Shown here in pieces: positions 5,440-13,687 of a stretch of 22,865 nucleotides of DNA. The DNA is from Bacilli bacterium (GTDB lineage: Bacteria > Bacillota_I > Bacilli_A > RFN20 > CAG-826). The translations under genes and the position numbers were made by a program. Location: positions 1-22,865 of the forward strand of contig CAAGAN010000013.1 of NCBI GenBank assembly GCA_900767825.1, given 5' to 3'. Below the pieces are notes generated by a model. The model saw only the letters and a program-made list of their open reading frames with translations. It ran no database searches and was not told where the DNA came from. Position 1 is the first letter of the stretch. Each line of letters begins with the position of its first letter.

Positions 5440-7392
5440 ATGCAACAAATAGTATATCAAGAATCATTAAACAAATTTATCCAATCCTGTTTAGTCACGA
5501 ACTCTATCGCCGATGAAGTAAAACAAGGAATGTATAATGCCGGTTATCCTCATGTAATGGACAATTGGATAACGTCTTGGAAGAATTCTTTGCCTGCGAT
5601 TGCAAAAGCCTTAAAGGATAGTTCAATTGATAAAGATATTGATGTTGCAGTTGAGTATAGATTAAAAAATAGTCTTGAAAGGCTTGATTTCTTGATCTAT
5701 GGCGTAGATGAAAACAACAAGAAAAACATGGTCATTGTTGAATTAAAACAATGGTCTGAAGTTGAAAAGTGCGAGTCGTTAAATAGTGTTCATACAATGG
5801 TTGCCAAAGGTCATTTTGAAGACCATTTTCACCCATCCTATCAAGCACGTTGCTATGCCGGCCAATTGAAGTCTTTTAATGAATATGTCCAAAAGGAAAA
5901 TATGGGAATAGAAGCTTGCTCATATTGCCATAATATGGATCCTGGTTATGGGACTATAATGCAAGATATATCTCTTTTCCCATTCGTACCTGAATCACCA
6001 TCTTTTCTAGAAGGCGATGCTCAAAAACTAAGGTCTTTTGTAGAGAAATACGTTTCCAAAAAATGCCATAACATTCTGTATGAAATAAATAATGCTAAGA
6101 CTATTCCTTCTGATGATTTTGCAAAACTAATTAGGGAAGCTTTAAAGGGCAACCAAATGTATACGTTGGACATGAGCCAGGCGAATGCATTGAGAACCAT
6201 TGTCGATTCCGTTAGGGATGCCCATGAATATAATGAAAAGAAAACAATAATAGTTAAAGGCGGAGCCGGAACTGGCAAATCGATAATTGCGATTAACGCT
6301 TTAGGAAGCCTAAATAGTCCTGACAAGAAAAGTGACAGAATTACCACAATGTTTGTAACCGTTAACGCTGCTCCGAAGAAAGTTCTTTATAACGCTTTAA
6401 TAAAAGGAAAGGAATTTAAAGCTGGCGATTTGGCTTCGTTATTTAAATATCCTACAGCTTTTGCAAAAAGCCAAACTAATGAAATCCCTTGTCTTTTAAT
6501 AGATGAAGCTCACCGTATTTTCAAAATGAAGGGTGGCGTTGGTTTAAAAAGTGGAACCAATATGCTTGAAAGGCTCATAGACGCAGCTAAAATATCGGTT
6601 TTCTTTATAGATGATAATCAAGCAGTTACTAAAGATGACTATGCAACAATTGATATCATTAAAGAAATAGCAAAGAAATGCCATTCAAGAGTTGTGATGG
6701 GTCCTGAGTTAGAACTTACTGGACAATATAGAGTCCAAGGCGGTGCAGAATATATCGAATTCATCAAATCATTCTTGGGTATAAAAAACGAAGAAGTTAA
6801 TTACAATACTCATAATAATTCTTATGAATTCAAGGTTTATGACAATCCAAACGAAATGTTTGAGAGAATAAAGAAACTTGATACTGAATCAAGAGTAAAA
6901 CAAGCTACCAAAAATGGGGATTTGTCATTTGCTAAATATAACGGCCATTGCAGAACTGTGGCCGGTTATTGTTACGAATGGGTATCTAGTCCAGAAACTA
7001 GAGACGGTGTTAATGATGTAATAATTGAGAAAGCTAATTTTGCTAAAAAGTGGAACTTAAGATATGGCAGTGGTCTAAAAGCATATTCATGGGCCGATGA
7101 TCCTTTATCCGTTGATGAAATTGGTTGTATCCATACATGCCAAGGAATTGATTTGGAATATTGTGGCGTCATCATAGGCAAAGATATCACTTATGAGAAT
7201 GGGAAGATTGTTTTCCATAAAAATGCGCATCCTAGTAGTGATTTAGCCGGTATTAGAACCGCAAATGATATAGACGCAGAAACTTGGATTAAGAATACAT
7301 ACTATGTCTTGCTCACTAGAGGGATACGCGGAACTTTTGTTTATTGTGAGGATGATGCTTTAAGAGATTTCCTTAAGAGTAAGTTGAAATAA
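5440..7392 (+). CDS. DUF2075/Schlafen-group-3-like helicase with N-terminal PD-(D/E)XK nuclease region
   Basis: The 650-aa protein combines two parts. Residues about 60-150 contain RLDFLIYG (D83) and VIVELKQW (E101, K103), the D...E-x-K signature of the PD-(D/E)XK nuclease fold. Residues 265-650 form a superfamily 1 helicase-like ATPase of the DUF2075 type: Walker A GGAGTGKS (274-281), Walker B LLIDEAHR (352-359), motif III-like FFIDDNQAVT (388-397), then GQYR (428-431), HTCQGIDLEY (565-574) and YYVLLTRGIRG (621-631). Every motif looks intact. ATG at 5440 has AGGGGA just upstream. It forms a two-gene unit with the MazG-like gene and is closed by a strong terminator. The exact substrate is unknown; such proteins occur near restriction and other defence genes. 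Confidence 0.85.
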   Translation: MQQIVYQESLNKFIQSCLVTNSIADEVKQGMYNAGYPHVMDNWITSWKNSLPAIAKALKDSSIDKDIDVAVEYRLKNSLERLDFLIYGVDENNKKNMVIVELKQWSEVEKCESLNSVHTMVAKGHFEDHFHPSYQARCYAGQLKSFNEYVQKENMGIEACSYCHNMDPGYGTIMQDISLFPFVPESPSFLEGDAQKLRSFVEKYVSKKCHNILYEINNAKTIPSDDFAKLIREALKGNQMYTLDMSQANALRTIVDSVRDAHEYNEKKTIIVKGGAGTGKSIIAINALGSLNSPDKKSDRITTMFVTVNAAPKKVLYNALIKGKEFKAGDLASLFKYPTAFAKSQTNEIPCLLIDEAHRIFKMKGGVGLKSGTNMLERLIDAAKISVFFIDDNQAVTKDDYATIDIIKEIAKKCHSRVVMGPELELTGQYRVQGGAEYIEFIKSFLGIKNEEVNYNTHNNSYEFKVYDNPNEMFERIKKLDTESRVKQATKNGDLSFAKYNGHCRTVAGYCYEWVSSPETRDGVNDVIIEKANFAKKWNLRYGSGLKAYSWADDPLSVDEIGCIHTCQGIDLEYCGVIIGKDITYENGKIVFHKNAHPSSDLAGIRTANDIDAETWIKNTYYVLLTRGIRGTFVYCEDDALRDFLKSKLK

Positions 7393-7427
7393 CTTTTTAT
7401 AAATGCTCATTCTTCTAACCATCCCTT

Positions 7428-7452
7428 AAACAGCCTATAAATGGCTGTTTTT
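7428..7452 (+). terminator. Intrinsic terminator after the nuclease-helicase gene
   Basis: AAACAGCC (7428-7435) pairs with GGCTGTTT (7443-7450) across a 7-base loop, and the T run ends at 7452. Confidence 0.85.
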
Positions 7453-7465
7453 AGGCATTTATTAA

Positions 7466-7474
7466 TGTTAGAAT
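7466..7474 (+). promoter_or_regulatory. Extended -10 promoter of the exported protein/lipoprotein pair
   Basis: TGT-TAGAAT is an extended -10 element. No good -35 is found 17 bases upstream. The predicted start near 7481 leaves a short leader with AAGGAG before ATG 7496. Confidence 0.5.
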
Positions 7475-7495
7475 ACCCTTGATTAAGGAGTCAAA

Positions 7496-8086
7496 ATGAA
7501 GAAATCCATCTTACTTGTACCTCTACTAGCTTTAGGAGGTACTCTTTCTAGCAATATAAATATGATCGAAGACACTAATCCATCCATTAACGAAGAAATA
7601 AAAAAGGTTGATTCTAATGAAGGAATTACAACTGTTACGATGAAAGAATTCACCGAATTCCTATCTACAAAGAAAGAACATTATCCATTATCGGATGAAT
7701 TTATTGAGAAATACCAACAAACTAGTGGTGGTTATCTAGATACCGCTAGAAATATGGGCTTACTAGTAGATAAAGAACAACATGAACCAAACCAGAAATG
7801 GCATTTCTTTACTTCTTGGTTTGACGCTTCTATTGCAGATGGTACAGTTAAATTAACTGATGATCCTAAAAATGTTGTCTATAATAGGCTTCTTTGTCCT
7901 GAATTATTATTATGGATATTTGAGGCTAGCGGGGTTAATCCAGTTAAAGTAAGAAAAGCAAAAGAAGTCGCTGAAGCTGGTAAAGTAAGTGGGGCTAGAG
8001 TAGCTAGTATTGCTAGCAATATGAGAAAAGAAGTCCCATATGAAGATATCTATAACAATGTAGTTAAATATTTAGAGGCTAAATAA
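7496..8086 (+). CDS. Exported protein of unknown function
   Basis: The 196-aa product begins MKKSILLVPLLALGGTLSS, a short signal peptide or membrane anchor without a lipobox Cys. The mature part has a variable acidic stretch (about 25-50), then a helical region (MKEFTEFLSTKKEHYPLSDEF), an aromatic patch (WHFFTSWFD, about 102-110), and a conserved-looking C-terminal helix bundle around CPELLLWIFEASGV and SGARVASIASNMRKEVPYEDI. I do not recognise the family. AAGGAG lies five bases before the ATG. The lipoprotein gene starts one base after its stop, so the two are probably made together and may work together at the cell surface. CTAG is very frequent here (about ten copies in 591 bases). Confidence 0.75.
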   Translation: MKKSILLVPLLALGGTLSSNINMIEDTNPSINEEIKKVDSNEGITTVTMKEFTEFLSTKKEHYPLSDEFIEKYQQTSGGYLDTARNMGLLVDKEQHEPNQKWHFFTSWFDASIADGTVKLTDDPKNVVYNRLLCPELLLWIFEASGVNPVKVRKAKEVAEAGKVSGARVASIASNMRKEVPYEDIYNNVVKYLEAK

Positions 8087-8087
8087 G

Positions 8088-10082
8088 ATGAAATCAAAGA
8101 ATATAGTTTTAATATTATCCTCTTTATTCTTGTTAAGTGGATGTAATAGCAGCAATGTTTCTTCTAGGGAATCCGATTCGACTTTTATCGATACAGAAGA
8201 TTCTTCTAAAGTAACTACTACAGAAGTAACAACCGAAACGAGTACAACATCAAGTCAAACTTCTTCGACTGAATTGAGTTCATCTACATCAATTTCTAGC
8301 TATCTAGATTATTATAAAGTAAGCGTAATAGAGAATAAGGATATAGAAATTGCTGGATTAGATTCTTCTTATCAAGAAGGAACTAAAGTAACTTTTACTA
8401 TATCTATATTAAATAATAATAAGCAATTAAAAGAAGTCAGGATGAATGAAGATATATTAACCTCGTCTAATAATATCTATTCATTTATCATGCCTAATAT
8501 AGATGTAACTATAGAAGTTATATTAAGTAATAAAGAAGTAGAAGAAAAATATTCAACTACCTATAACATCAAATATGATTTAGGGACTAGGAAAACTGCT
8601 AAAAAGATAGAGACTAGCGAACAATTATATTCTTGCTTTAAAAAGAATGATGATAATCTTAATATAATCGAATCCATCTCTTCTTTTGAACTTATCTATG
8701 GAGGTGGCAATGGGGGTAAAGGCGAAGCCAATTGGTATAAAGGGGATATGCTTAAATTTGGCACAACTAGTGTTAATGGATATCTATCTTTATCATTAAA
8801 GAAACAAGTTAATAAAGTCAAATTGACTGGCTATGTTTATGATCAAGCCTGCAAATTAAAAGTAGGCGATATTAATGGAGCTAATGCTAAAGAAGAAATA
8901 TGTTCTTCGATGAATGAAGTATCTAAAGATATAGTTAATTCTAATTCAGTCACTAGCCTTGAAATTGAATTTGAACCAACTTCAAATCTAAAGATAGAAA
9001 CATTAAATAAGAAACCCTTGTTTTTAACTTCTATTGAATTTGGCTTATCTGGAATTGATGCGAATAAATATAGCGTTACCTGGAAGAATTATGATGGTTC
9101 TATATTAAAAGTAGATAATGATGTAATTGAAGGAAGTATTCCTGTTTATGAAGGTAAAACTCCAACTAAACCAAATGAAGGCGATAAAGCCTATAAATTT
9201 ATAGGTTGGGAACCTGAAATTGCTAAGATTTATCAAGATTCTGAATATACTGCTAAATTTGCTGAACTAACATATAAAAACCCAGATATTGATTATTCTC
9301 CTATTCTAAGCAATGATTCTAAATATATCGAATATGGATTTTATCCCCAAAGCCATGTTAAAGATGAAACTCTTATTTCTAGATTAGAAGTAACATCAAC
9401 TTTAGCATCAAATGGATATTATGTCCTTGATGATGAATTCTATATAAAAGAAACTGCTAAAGTATTTAATAACGAGAAATATGAATTTGATGATGGAACA
9501 TCTATTTCTAATGGCTCTTCCTATTGGTTTAAATGCGAAAGAATCAAATGGAATATCATTAATAAAGTAGATAATAGATATACCTTATTAGCAAATTCTC
9601 TTTTAGACGCTTCTATTTATTATAAGGATTATGAAAATAGAACGCTTGATGGTAATAATGTTCTTCCAAATGATTATTCTTATAGCAGCATTAGATCTTT
9701 CCTAAATGATTCTTTCTTAAATCAAGCTTTTGCCTTTGGTTCTTCTTCTATTATTGATACTTCTATTGAAGGAAATGCCGACAAGATATTCTTATTATCA
9801 AAAGAAGATTATAAGAATATTGATTATGGATTTGTTAATGAAGAAGCTGCTAGCTTAACTAGACAATGCAAGACTAGCGATTATTCTAGAATTAGGGGTG
9901 CTTGGTATAATACTGGTAATAAAAATGCTTCATTAAAATATAATGGAACTTATTGGACTAGAAGTGCTTCAGTTGAATTTAACTATGCTGCAGTCAATAT
10001 AAATTCAGCTGGATTTATAAGTGAATATGCAGTCGATGGGACTAGCCATTGCATTAGGCCATCTATTAATATCTCTTTATAA
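8088..10082 (+). CDS. Surface lipoprotein with InlB-type repeat and DUF6273 domain
   Basis: The 664-aa protein has a signal peptide ending in LSGC, with lipid attachment predicted at C19. A Ser/Thr-rich, probably extended spacer follows (about 20-72). Next come a beta-rich module (YYKVSVI...VTIEVIL, about 75-147), a middle region of unknown type (about 160-320), and an InlB B-repeat-like segment (SVTWKNYDGSILKVDNDV...YKFIGWEPE...YTAKFAE, about 328-393). The C-terminal 260 residues (IEYGFYPQSHV...WFKCERIKWNII...YWTRSASV...CIRPSINISL) fit DUF6273, found on surface proteins of gut Firmicutes. Binding or adhesion at the envelope is inferred. It follows the exported protein by one base. Its ribosome site is weak (AGAGG at about 8073), so coupling is likely. 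Confidence 0.82.
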   Translation: MKSKNIVLILSSLFLLSGCNSSNVSSRESDSTFIDTEDSSKVTTTEVTTETSTTSSQTSSTELSSSTSISSYLDYYKVSVIENKDIEIAGLDSSYQEGTKVTFTISILNNNKQLKEVRMNEDILTSSNNIYSFIMPNIDVTIEVILSNKEVEEKYSTTYNIKYDLGTRKTAKKIETSEQLYSCFKKNDDNLNIIESISSFELIYGGGNGGKGEANWYKGDMLKFGTTSVNGYLSLSLKKQVNKVKLTGYVYDQACKLKVGDINGANAKEEICSSMNEVSKDIVNSNSVTSLEIEFEPTSNLKIETLNKKPLFLTSIEFGLSGIDANKYSVTWKNYDGSILKVDNDVIEGSIPVYEGKTPTKPNEGDKAYKFIGWEPEIAKIYQDSEYTAKFAELTYKNPDIDYSPILSNDSKYIEYGFYPQSHVKDETLISRLEVTSTLASNGYYVLDDEFYIKETAKVFNNEKYEFDDGTSISNGSSYWFKCERIKWNIINKVDNRYTLLANSLLDASIYYKDYENRTLDGNNVLPNDYSYSSIRSFLNDSFLNQAFAFGSSSIIDTSIEGNADKIFLLSKEDYKNIDYGFVNEEAASLTRQCKTSDYSRIRGAWYNTGNKNASLKYNGTYWTRSASVEFNYAAVNINSAGFISEYAVDGTSHCIRPSINISL

Positions 10083-10391
10083 ATAATCATATTTTTTGAT
10101 TTTGAATGATAAAAGAAAACAAAAGATAGTTTTAAGGATGTTTTCTAATAAGAGATTTTAAATGTCCTTCTTAAATTTCTTCTACTTTGTTAACCTAAAT
10201 CTAGTTTATTTAATATGGGAAAAGAACTAAAATCATTACAAGTTTTTAAAAATAATAATAAAATTGAAAACTTAAAATTATCGTTATCATCGTAACTTTT
10301 ATAGGTCGCAACCAAAAGTTGCGGAAATGAAAAGCAGACTTTCTAGCGCAACTAAATAACTTTGAATAGTATTTGATTAGAGGTAGCAAAC
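10083..10391. other. Intergenic region upstream of the XRE regulator gene
   Basis: The 309-base, very AT-rich gap has no gene that I can support and no clear terminator for the lipoprotein. Its notable content is three CGCAAC/GTTGCG elements near the right end (10307-10352). Confidence 0.5.
10307..10353. promoter_or_regulatory. CGCAAC repeats upstream of the XRE regulator
   Basis: CGCAAC (10307-10312) and GTTGCG (10318-10323) form an inverted repeat with a 5-base spacer. A third copy, CGCAACT, lies at 10347-10353. They stand out in very AT-rich DNA 40-85 bases before the regulator's ATG and could be its own operator. The inverted pair could also form an RNA hairpin. Confidence 0.35.
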
Positions 10392-11054
10392 ATGAACATT
10401 GAAATTGCAAACAAATTAGTCGAATTAAGAAAAAAGAATGGCTATTCCCAAGAAGAATTAGCCGCCAAGCTTGGATTATCTAGACAAGCAATATCTAAAT
10501 GGGAACGCGCGGAAGCTAGCCCAGATACTGATAACCTTATTTGCCTAGCCAAACTATATGGAGTCTCATTAGATGAATTATTAAAGAATGATGATGATGT
10601 TGAAACCATTGTCAAAGAACAAATGAATTCTAATGAAGAAAAATCTAATGAGATATCCGCTGAACAAAAAGAAGAAAATCCTAGAATAAAGAAACTAAGG
10701 ATAATCGAGGCTATAGTTTCTTCTATATTGACTCTTCTTGTTACTATTATCTATATAACATTAGGATGTCTATTTGATGCAGCTTGGCCTGATCCGATGG
10801 TCTGGAAATATCTTTGGGTTCTATATTTTATAATCCCATTGTTCTCTAGCATTTATGAAACAATCATATTCAAGAAATTCGAATGCCTTAATGTAGCCAT
10901 TGTAATGTCTGCATTAATAATCTTCTTTACACTAGGATTCTTCCTAGATGCATGGCATCCAGGATGGGTAGTATTCTTATTGATTCCTACTTTTGCAGGT
11001 ATCGCCGGTCCAATTGATAAAGCCATATCCGCTTCTAAAGAAAAAGATAAATAA
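10392..11054 (+). CDS. XRE-family regulator with C-terminal membrane domain
   Basis: The 220-aa protein starts with a canonical XRE/Cro helix-turn-helix (residues about 5-65: LRKKNGYSQEELAAKLGLSR, then QAISKWERAEASPD and YGVSLDELL). A charged linker (about 66-105) leads to about four membrane spans (110-135, 138-160, 168-188, 193-212). Such membrane-tethered XRE proteins are common in Firmicutes and probably pass an envelope signal to a promoter, often their own. AGAGG precedes the ATG. It is a single-gene unit ending in a terminator. Confidence 0.88.
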   Translation: MNIEIANKLVELRKKNGYSQEELAAKLGLSRQAISKWERAEASPDTDNLICLAKLYGVSLDELLKNDDDVETIVKEQMNSNEEKSNEISAEQKEENPRIKKLRIIEAIVSSILTLLVTIIYITLGCLFDAAWPDPMVWKYLWVLYFIIPLFSSIYETIIFKKFECLNVAIVMSALIIFFTLGFFLDAWHPGWVVFLLIPTFAGIAGPIDKAISASKEKDK

Positions 11055-11072
11055 CAATCAAATAATAGCTTA

Positions 11073-11096
11073 AGGCAGGGGAAACCTGTCTTTTTT
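11073..11096 (+). terminator. Intrinsic terminator after the XRE regulator
   Basis: AGGCAGG (11073-11079) pairs with CCTGTCT (11085-11091) through one G-T pair, with a GGAAA loop and a T run to 11096. Confidence 0.85.
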
Positions 11097-11168
11097 GTTG
11101 TTTTTCTAACGAAAAAGGCATGTTAATCTTAAATACGCTTAAATAACAAAATAGCCTAGTTTTAATAC

Positions 11169-11197
11169 TTGCACTATCTAGTAATGAAAACTAGAAT
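11169..11197 (+). promoter_or_regulatory. Promoter of the degV-like gene
   Basis: TTGCAC (11169-11174) and TAGAAT (11192-11197) are separated by 17 bases, close to a vegetative sigma factor consensus. Confidence 0.7.
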
Positions 11198-11236
11198 GAT
11201 ATTAGAAATAGTTTGTTCGTCTTTAGGAGGTAAATT

Positions 11237-12157
11237 ATGTCAGTTAGAATCTATACAGATGCAAGTTCAAACTTGTTCCATTCCATTTTAGAAAAGAAGG
11301 GTTTGGATATTACCGTTCTTCCAATGACTTTAACATTAAACAACAAGGAATATTATCTTTATGATCAAGAAGTCGATGTAGAAGAAATGTCTAAGACTTT
11401 CTATGAAGATATGAAAAAAGGCGCGAAGCCAAGGACTTCTCTTACTAGCCCTGGTTTATTTAAAGAAAAAGTATTAGAAGAAATAGAAAAGGGAAATGAA
11501 GTTATTTATGTTTGCCTTGCTGGAGGAATTTCAGGAACTTATCAAGCTGCATCGTTAATGGCTAATGAAATTAATGAGGAACAACATAAAGAAGTTGTCA
11601 AAGTCATTAATTCTAAAACTGCTGGATTAGGGGAAGGCATGATTGCAATGTATGCCTATAATTTATCTAAGCAAGGATTATCATTACAAGAAATTGCTTC
11701 TAAAACAGAAGAATATCTAACTACTGTTAGAAGTGAATTTACTGTCGATTCAATTAAATATCTAGCCAATACTGGAAGGGTATCCAATTTTACTGCCCTA
11801 GTTGCAGATGTATTGATGATCAAGCCTTTATTATATGGGTCAATAGAAGGAAAAATCGAAGTAACTGCTAAAGTGCATGGTAGAAAAGGCGCCTTAAAGA
11901 AACTAGCTAGCCAAGTTGAAGAACATATCAAAGATAAGAATAGCTTAGTTTACATTGCTCATTGTAATGCCCTTGATGATGTCGAGTTCTTTAAGAAATT
12001 ATTATCTGAGGCAGGTATAAACAATACTGAAACATATTTCTATGATTTAGTAACCGGGTCTCATGTTGGGCCTGGCACGATTGCAGTTTTCTATGAAGGT
12101 GAGAATAGAACGATTGAAAAGAAATCGGTTTTATCTTCCTTGATGGGAAAGAAATAG
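11237..12157 (+). CDS. DegV family fatty-acid-binding protein (FakB-like)
   Basis: The 306-aa protein matches the full length of DegV proteins, which bind a fatty acid and present it to the kinase FakA for phosphorylation and entry into phospholipid synthesis. Family landmarks are YTDASSNL at the N-terminus (usual form TDSxxDL), PRTSLTSPGLF (about 65-75), LAGGISGTYQAASLM (about 94-108), INSKTAGLGEGM (124-135), IKYLANTGRV (173-182) and GSHVGPGTIAVFY (about 278-290). The ATG follows a textbook AGGAGG. No fakA lies in this window, which is normal because fakB copies are often unlinked. Confidence 0.93.
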   Translation: MSVRIYTDASSNLFHSILEKKGLDITVLPMTLTLNNKEYYLYDQEVDVEEMSKTFYEDMKKGAKPRTSLTSPGLFKEKVLEEIEKGNEVIYVCLAGGISGTYQAASLMANEINEEQHKEVVKVINSKTAGLGEGMIAMYAYNLSKQGLSLQEIASKTEEYLTTVRSEFTVDSIKYLANTGRVSNFTALVADVLMIKPLLYGSIEGKIEVTAKVHGRKGALKKLASQVEEHIKDKNSLVYIAHCNALDDVEFFKKLLSEAGINNTETYFYDLVTGSHVGPGTIAVFYEGENRTIEKKSVLSSLMGKK

Positions 12158-12178
12158 TTACAAAGAATTAATATATTT

Positions 12179-12220
12179 AACTCATATTTTTCTTCAATTA
12201 TCAGAGAAGTATGAGTTTTT
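12179..12220 (+). terminator. Terminator after the degV-like gene
   Basis: AACTCATA (12179-12186) pairs with TATGAGTT (12210-12217), ending in a T run. The loop is long (23 bases). Confidence 0.65.
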
Positions 12221-12248
12221 GTTTTTCTATTAGTTTGTCATTGTATCG

Positions 12249-12257
12249 TGATATACT
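12249..12257 (+). promoter_or_regulatory. Extended -10 promoter of the DUF2442-HTH gene
   Basis: TGA-TATACT is an extended -10 element. It places the start near 12264, downstream of the TTG at 12258 and so supporting translation from ATG 12279. Confidence 0.5.
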
Positions 12258-12278
12258 TTGGTTTGCAAGGCAATATTT

Positions 12279-12707
12279 ATGTTTAAGAAAATCAAGAATG
12301 TATTCCCATTAGAAGACTATAAATTGTTAGTTCAATTTTGTATTGGGGTTACAAAAATTTATGATGTTAAACCTTTATTTAAGTGGAAAGATGCTTTTAA
12401 AACACTAAAGGAAAATAATTTGTTTTCCAAAGTCTATGTAGATGTAGGCGGATGTGGTATTGTCTGGAATGACTATGTAGACCTTTCTTGTGATGAGTTA
12501 TGGGAAAATGGTGTTGAAATTAAGACTCCTTTTGATGGATTACTGTCTATGAATGACGCTACTACAATTTGGGGGCTAAATGAATCGACTCTAAGAAAGG
12601 CGATATCGTACGGAAAATTGCAAAACGGAGTAGACGTTTGCAAATATGGAAAACAATGGGTTGTTTCCATTGAAGCCATGAATAGAGAATATGGGCAGCC
12701 TAGATAA
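12279..12707 (+). CDS. DUF2442 domain fused to a helix-turn-helix domain
   Basis: The 142-aa protein has an N-terminal DUF2442-like fold (about 1-85: FPLEDYKLLVQF...VKPLFKWKDAFKTL...VYVDVGGCGIVWNDYVDLSCDELWENG). It is joined to an excisionase/MerR-like helix-turn-helix of about 50 residues (LLSMNDATTIWGLNESTLRK, then AISYGKLQ and KYGKQWVVSIEAMNREYG). DUF2442 proteins are often paired with DUF4160 partners in toxin-antitoxin-like units; none is adjacent here. A DNA-binding regulator is the likely role, with unknown targets. AAGG at 12267-12270 precedes the ATG by eight bases. Confidence 0.82.
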   Translation: MFKKIKNVFPLEDYKLLVQFCIGVTKIYDVKPLFKWKDAFKTLKENNLFSKVYVDVGGCGIVWNDYVDLSCDELWENGVEIKTPFDGLLSMNDATTIWGLNESTLRKAISYGKLQNGVDVCKYGKQWVVSIEAMNREYGQPR

Positions 12708-12728
12708 ATCTTTAAAGCTTTTTAATTG

Positions 12729-12758
12729 AAACTGGTTTCCTATAATGTGCCAGTTTTT
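12729..12758 (+). terminator. Intrinsic terminator after the DUF2442-HTH gene
   Basis: AAACTGG (12729-12735) pairs with CCAGTTT (12750-12756) and is followed by TT. A second weak stem, GTGGGA/TCCCAC, lies at 12771-12793. Confidence 0.7.
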
Positions 12759-12830
12759 ATTTTGCCTTCGGTGGGATTAAAAATCCTTCCCACTTAATAA
12801 ATAAGCGTTAATCGAATCAATTTAATGAAT

Positions 12831-13664
12831 CTAAAACCATATTGAAGTGGGACTAGAATATTTCTTTCTAAATCCAATTGGACTAATTTTGTATTCTTTT
12901 TTAAATTGGTAACTAAACTGATTTTTACCCATAAAACCATTATCGATAGCAATTGAATTAGCCTTTTTATTTGAATTAAGTAATCCTTCCATGCATTTAT
13001 ATAATCTATATTGTTTTATATATTGATGGATTGATATTCCTGTAATTGATTTAAAGGCTCTATAACAAGTTGACAAGGACGATTCCTCAGTTTTAACGAT
13101 TTCATTTAATCCTAGCTTGGATTTATAGTTGGTTTCTATATAAGAAATGATGCTTCTAACCATCTGATATTTCTTGTTTTTCTTATTTTGGACTGAATTA
13201 GAGATATTTTGATTTATGATTGCCCATATAGAATATAGGCATTTTAAGACATCATAATCGTAGAAATCATTCTTCTCATTTTCTAGTTCTATAAGACGGT
13301 CAAGAGTAGATAAAAGAGAAATGTAATTCTTATTTCTAGGTCCGAATAAGATGTAATCTATATCTTCGTCAATGTCTTCATTTGATATATCAACTGGGTT
13401 AAGAGGAAGGTTAACAAGAGAAGAAGCAAAATCAAATTCATAGATCTTCGAATCCTGATTTGCTTCAAGAGAATGAATGATGTTTTTATTAATAAAGAGA
13501 ACGCAGTTTTCCTTTAGGATAATCTTTTTTCCATTAATAAAAATAGAGGCATTATTTTCTAACGAATAAAAAAGGATATAGGTATTAATGAATGATGGCA
13601 ATTTAAGCCTCTCGCTTATTAATTTATTGTTAATTTTGATGCATTTATAATTTATTTTTTCCAT
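12831..13664 (-). CDS. AraC-family transcriptional regulator
   Basis: The 277-aa protein has an N-terminal cupin-like sensing half (about 20-75, with IFINGKKIILKENCVLFINKNIIHSLEA) and a C-terminal AraC double helix-turn-helix (about 175-272). The second helix pair reads AIDNGFMGKNQFSYQFKKEY, followed by the family ending KISPIGFRKKY. Most AraC members sense a sugar or stress ligand; the ligand is unknown here. The target may be the divergent cdaA operon, or genes elsewhere. The start has no ribosome site and lies 14 bases after a TATAAT, so the leader is about 8 bases. There is no alternative start before the cupin region. Confidence 0.9.
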   Translation of the reverse strand: MEKINYKCIKINNKLISERLKLPSFINTYILFYSLENNASIFINGKKIILKENCVLFINKNIIHSLEANQDSKIYEFDFASSLVNLPLNPVDISNEDIDEDIDYILFGPRNKNYISLLSTLDRLIELENEKNDFYDYDVLKCLYSIWAIINQNISNSVQNKKNKKYQMVRSIISYIETNYKSKLGLNEIVKTEESSLSTCYRAFKSITGISIHQYIKQYRLYKCMEGLLNSNKKANSIAIDNGFMGKNQFSYQFKKEYKISPIGFRKKYSSPTSIWF

Positions 13665-13678
13665 AATTTTCTGAAAAC

Positions 13679-13687
13679 ATTATATCA
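13679..13687 (-). promoter_or_regulatory. Extended -10 promoter of the AraC-type gene
   Basis: On the minus strand TGA-TATAAT (13687-13679) is an extended -10 with no clear -35. The predicted start is near 13672. Confidence 0.55.
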
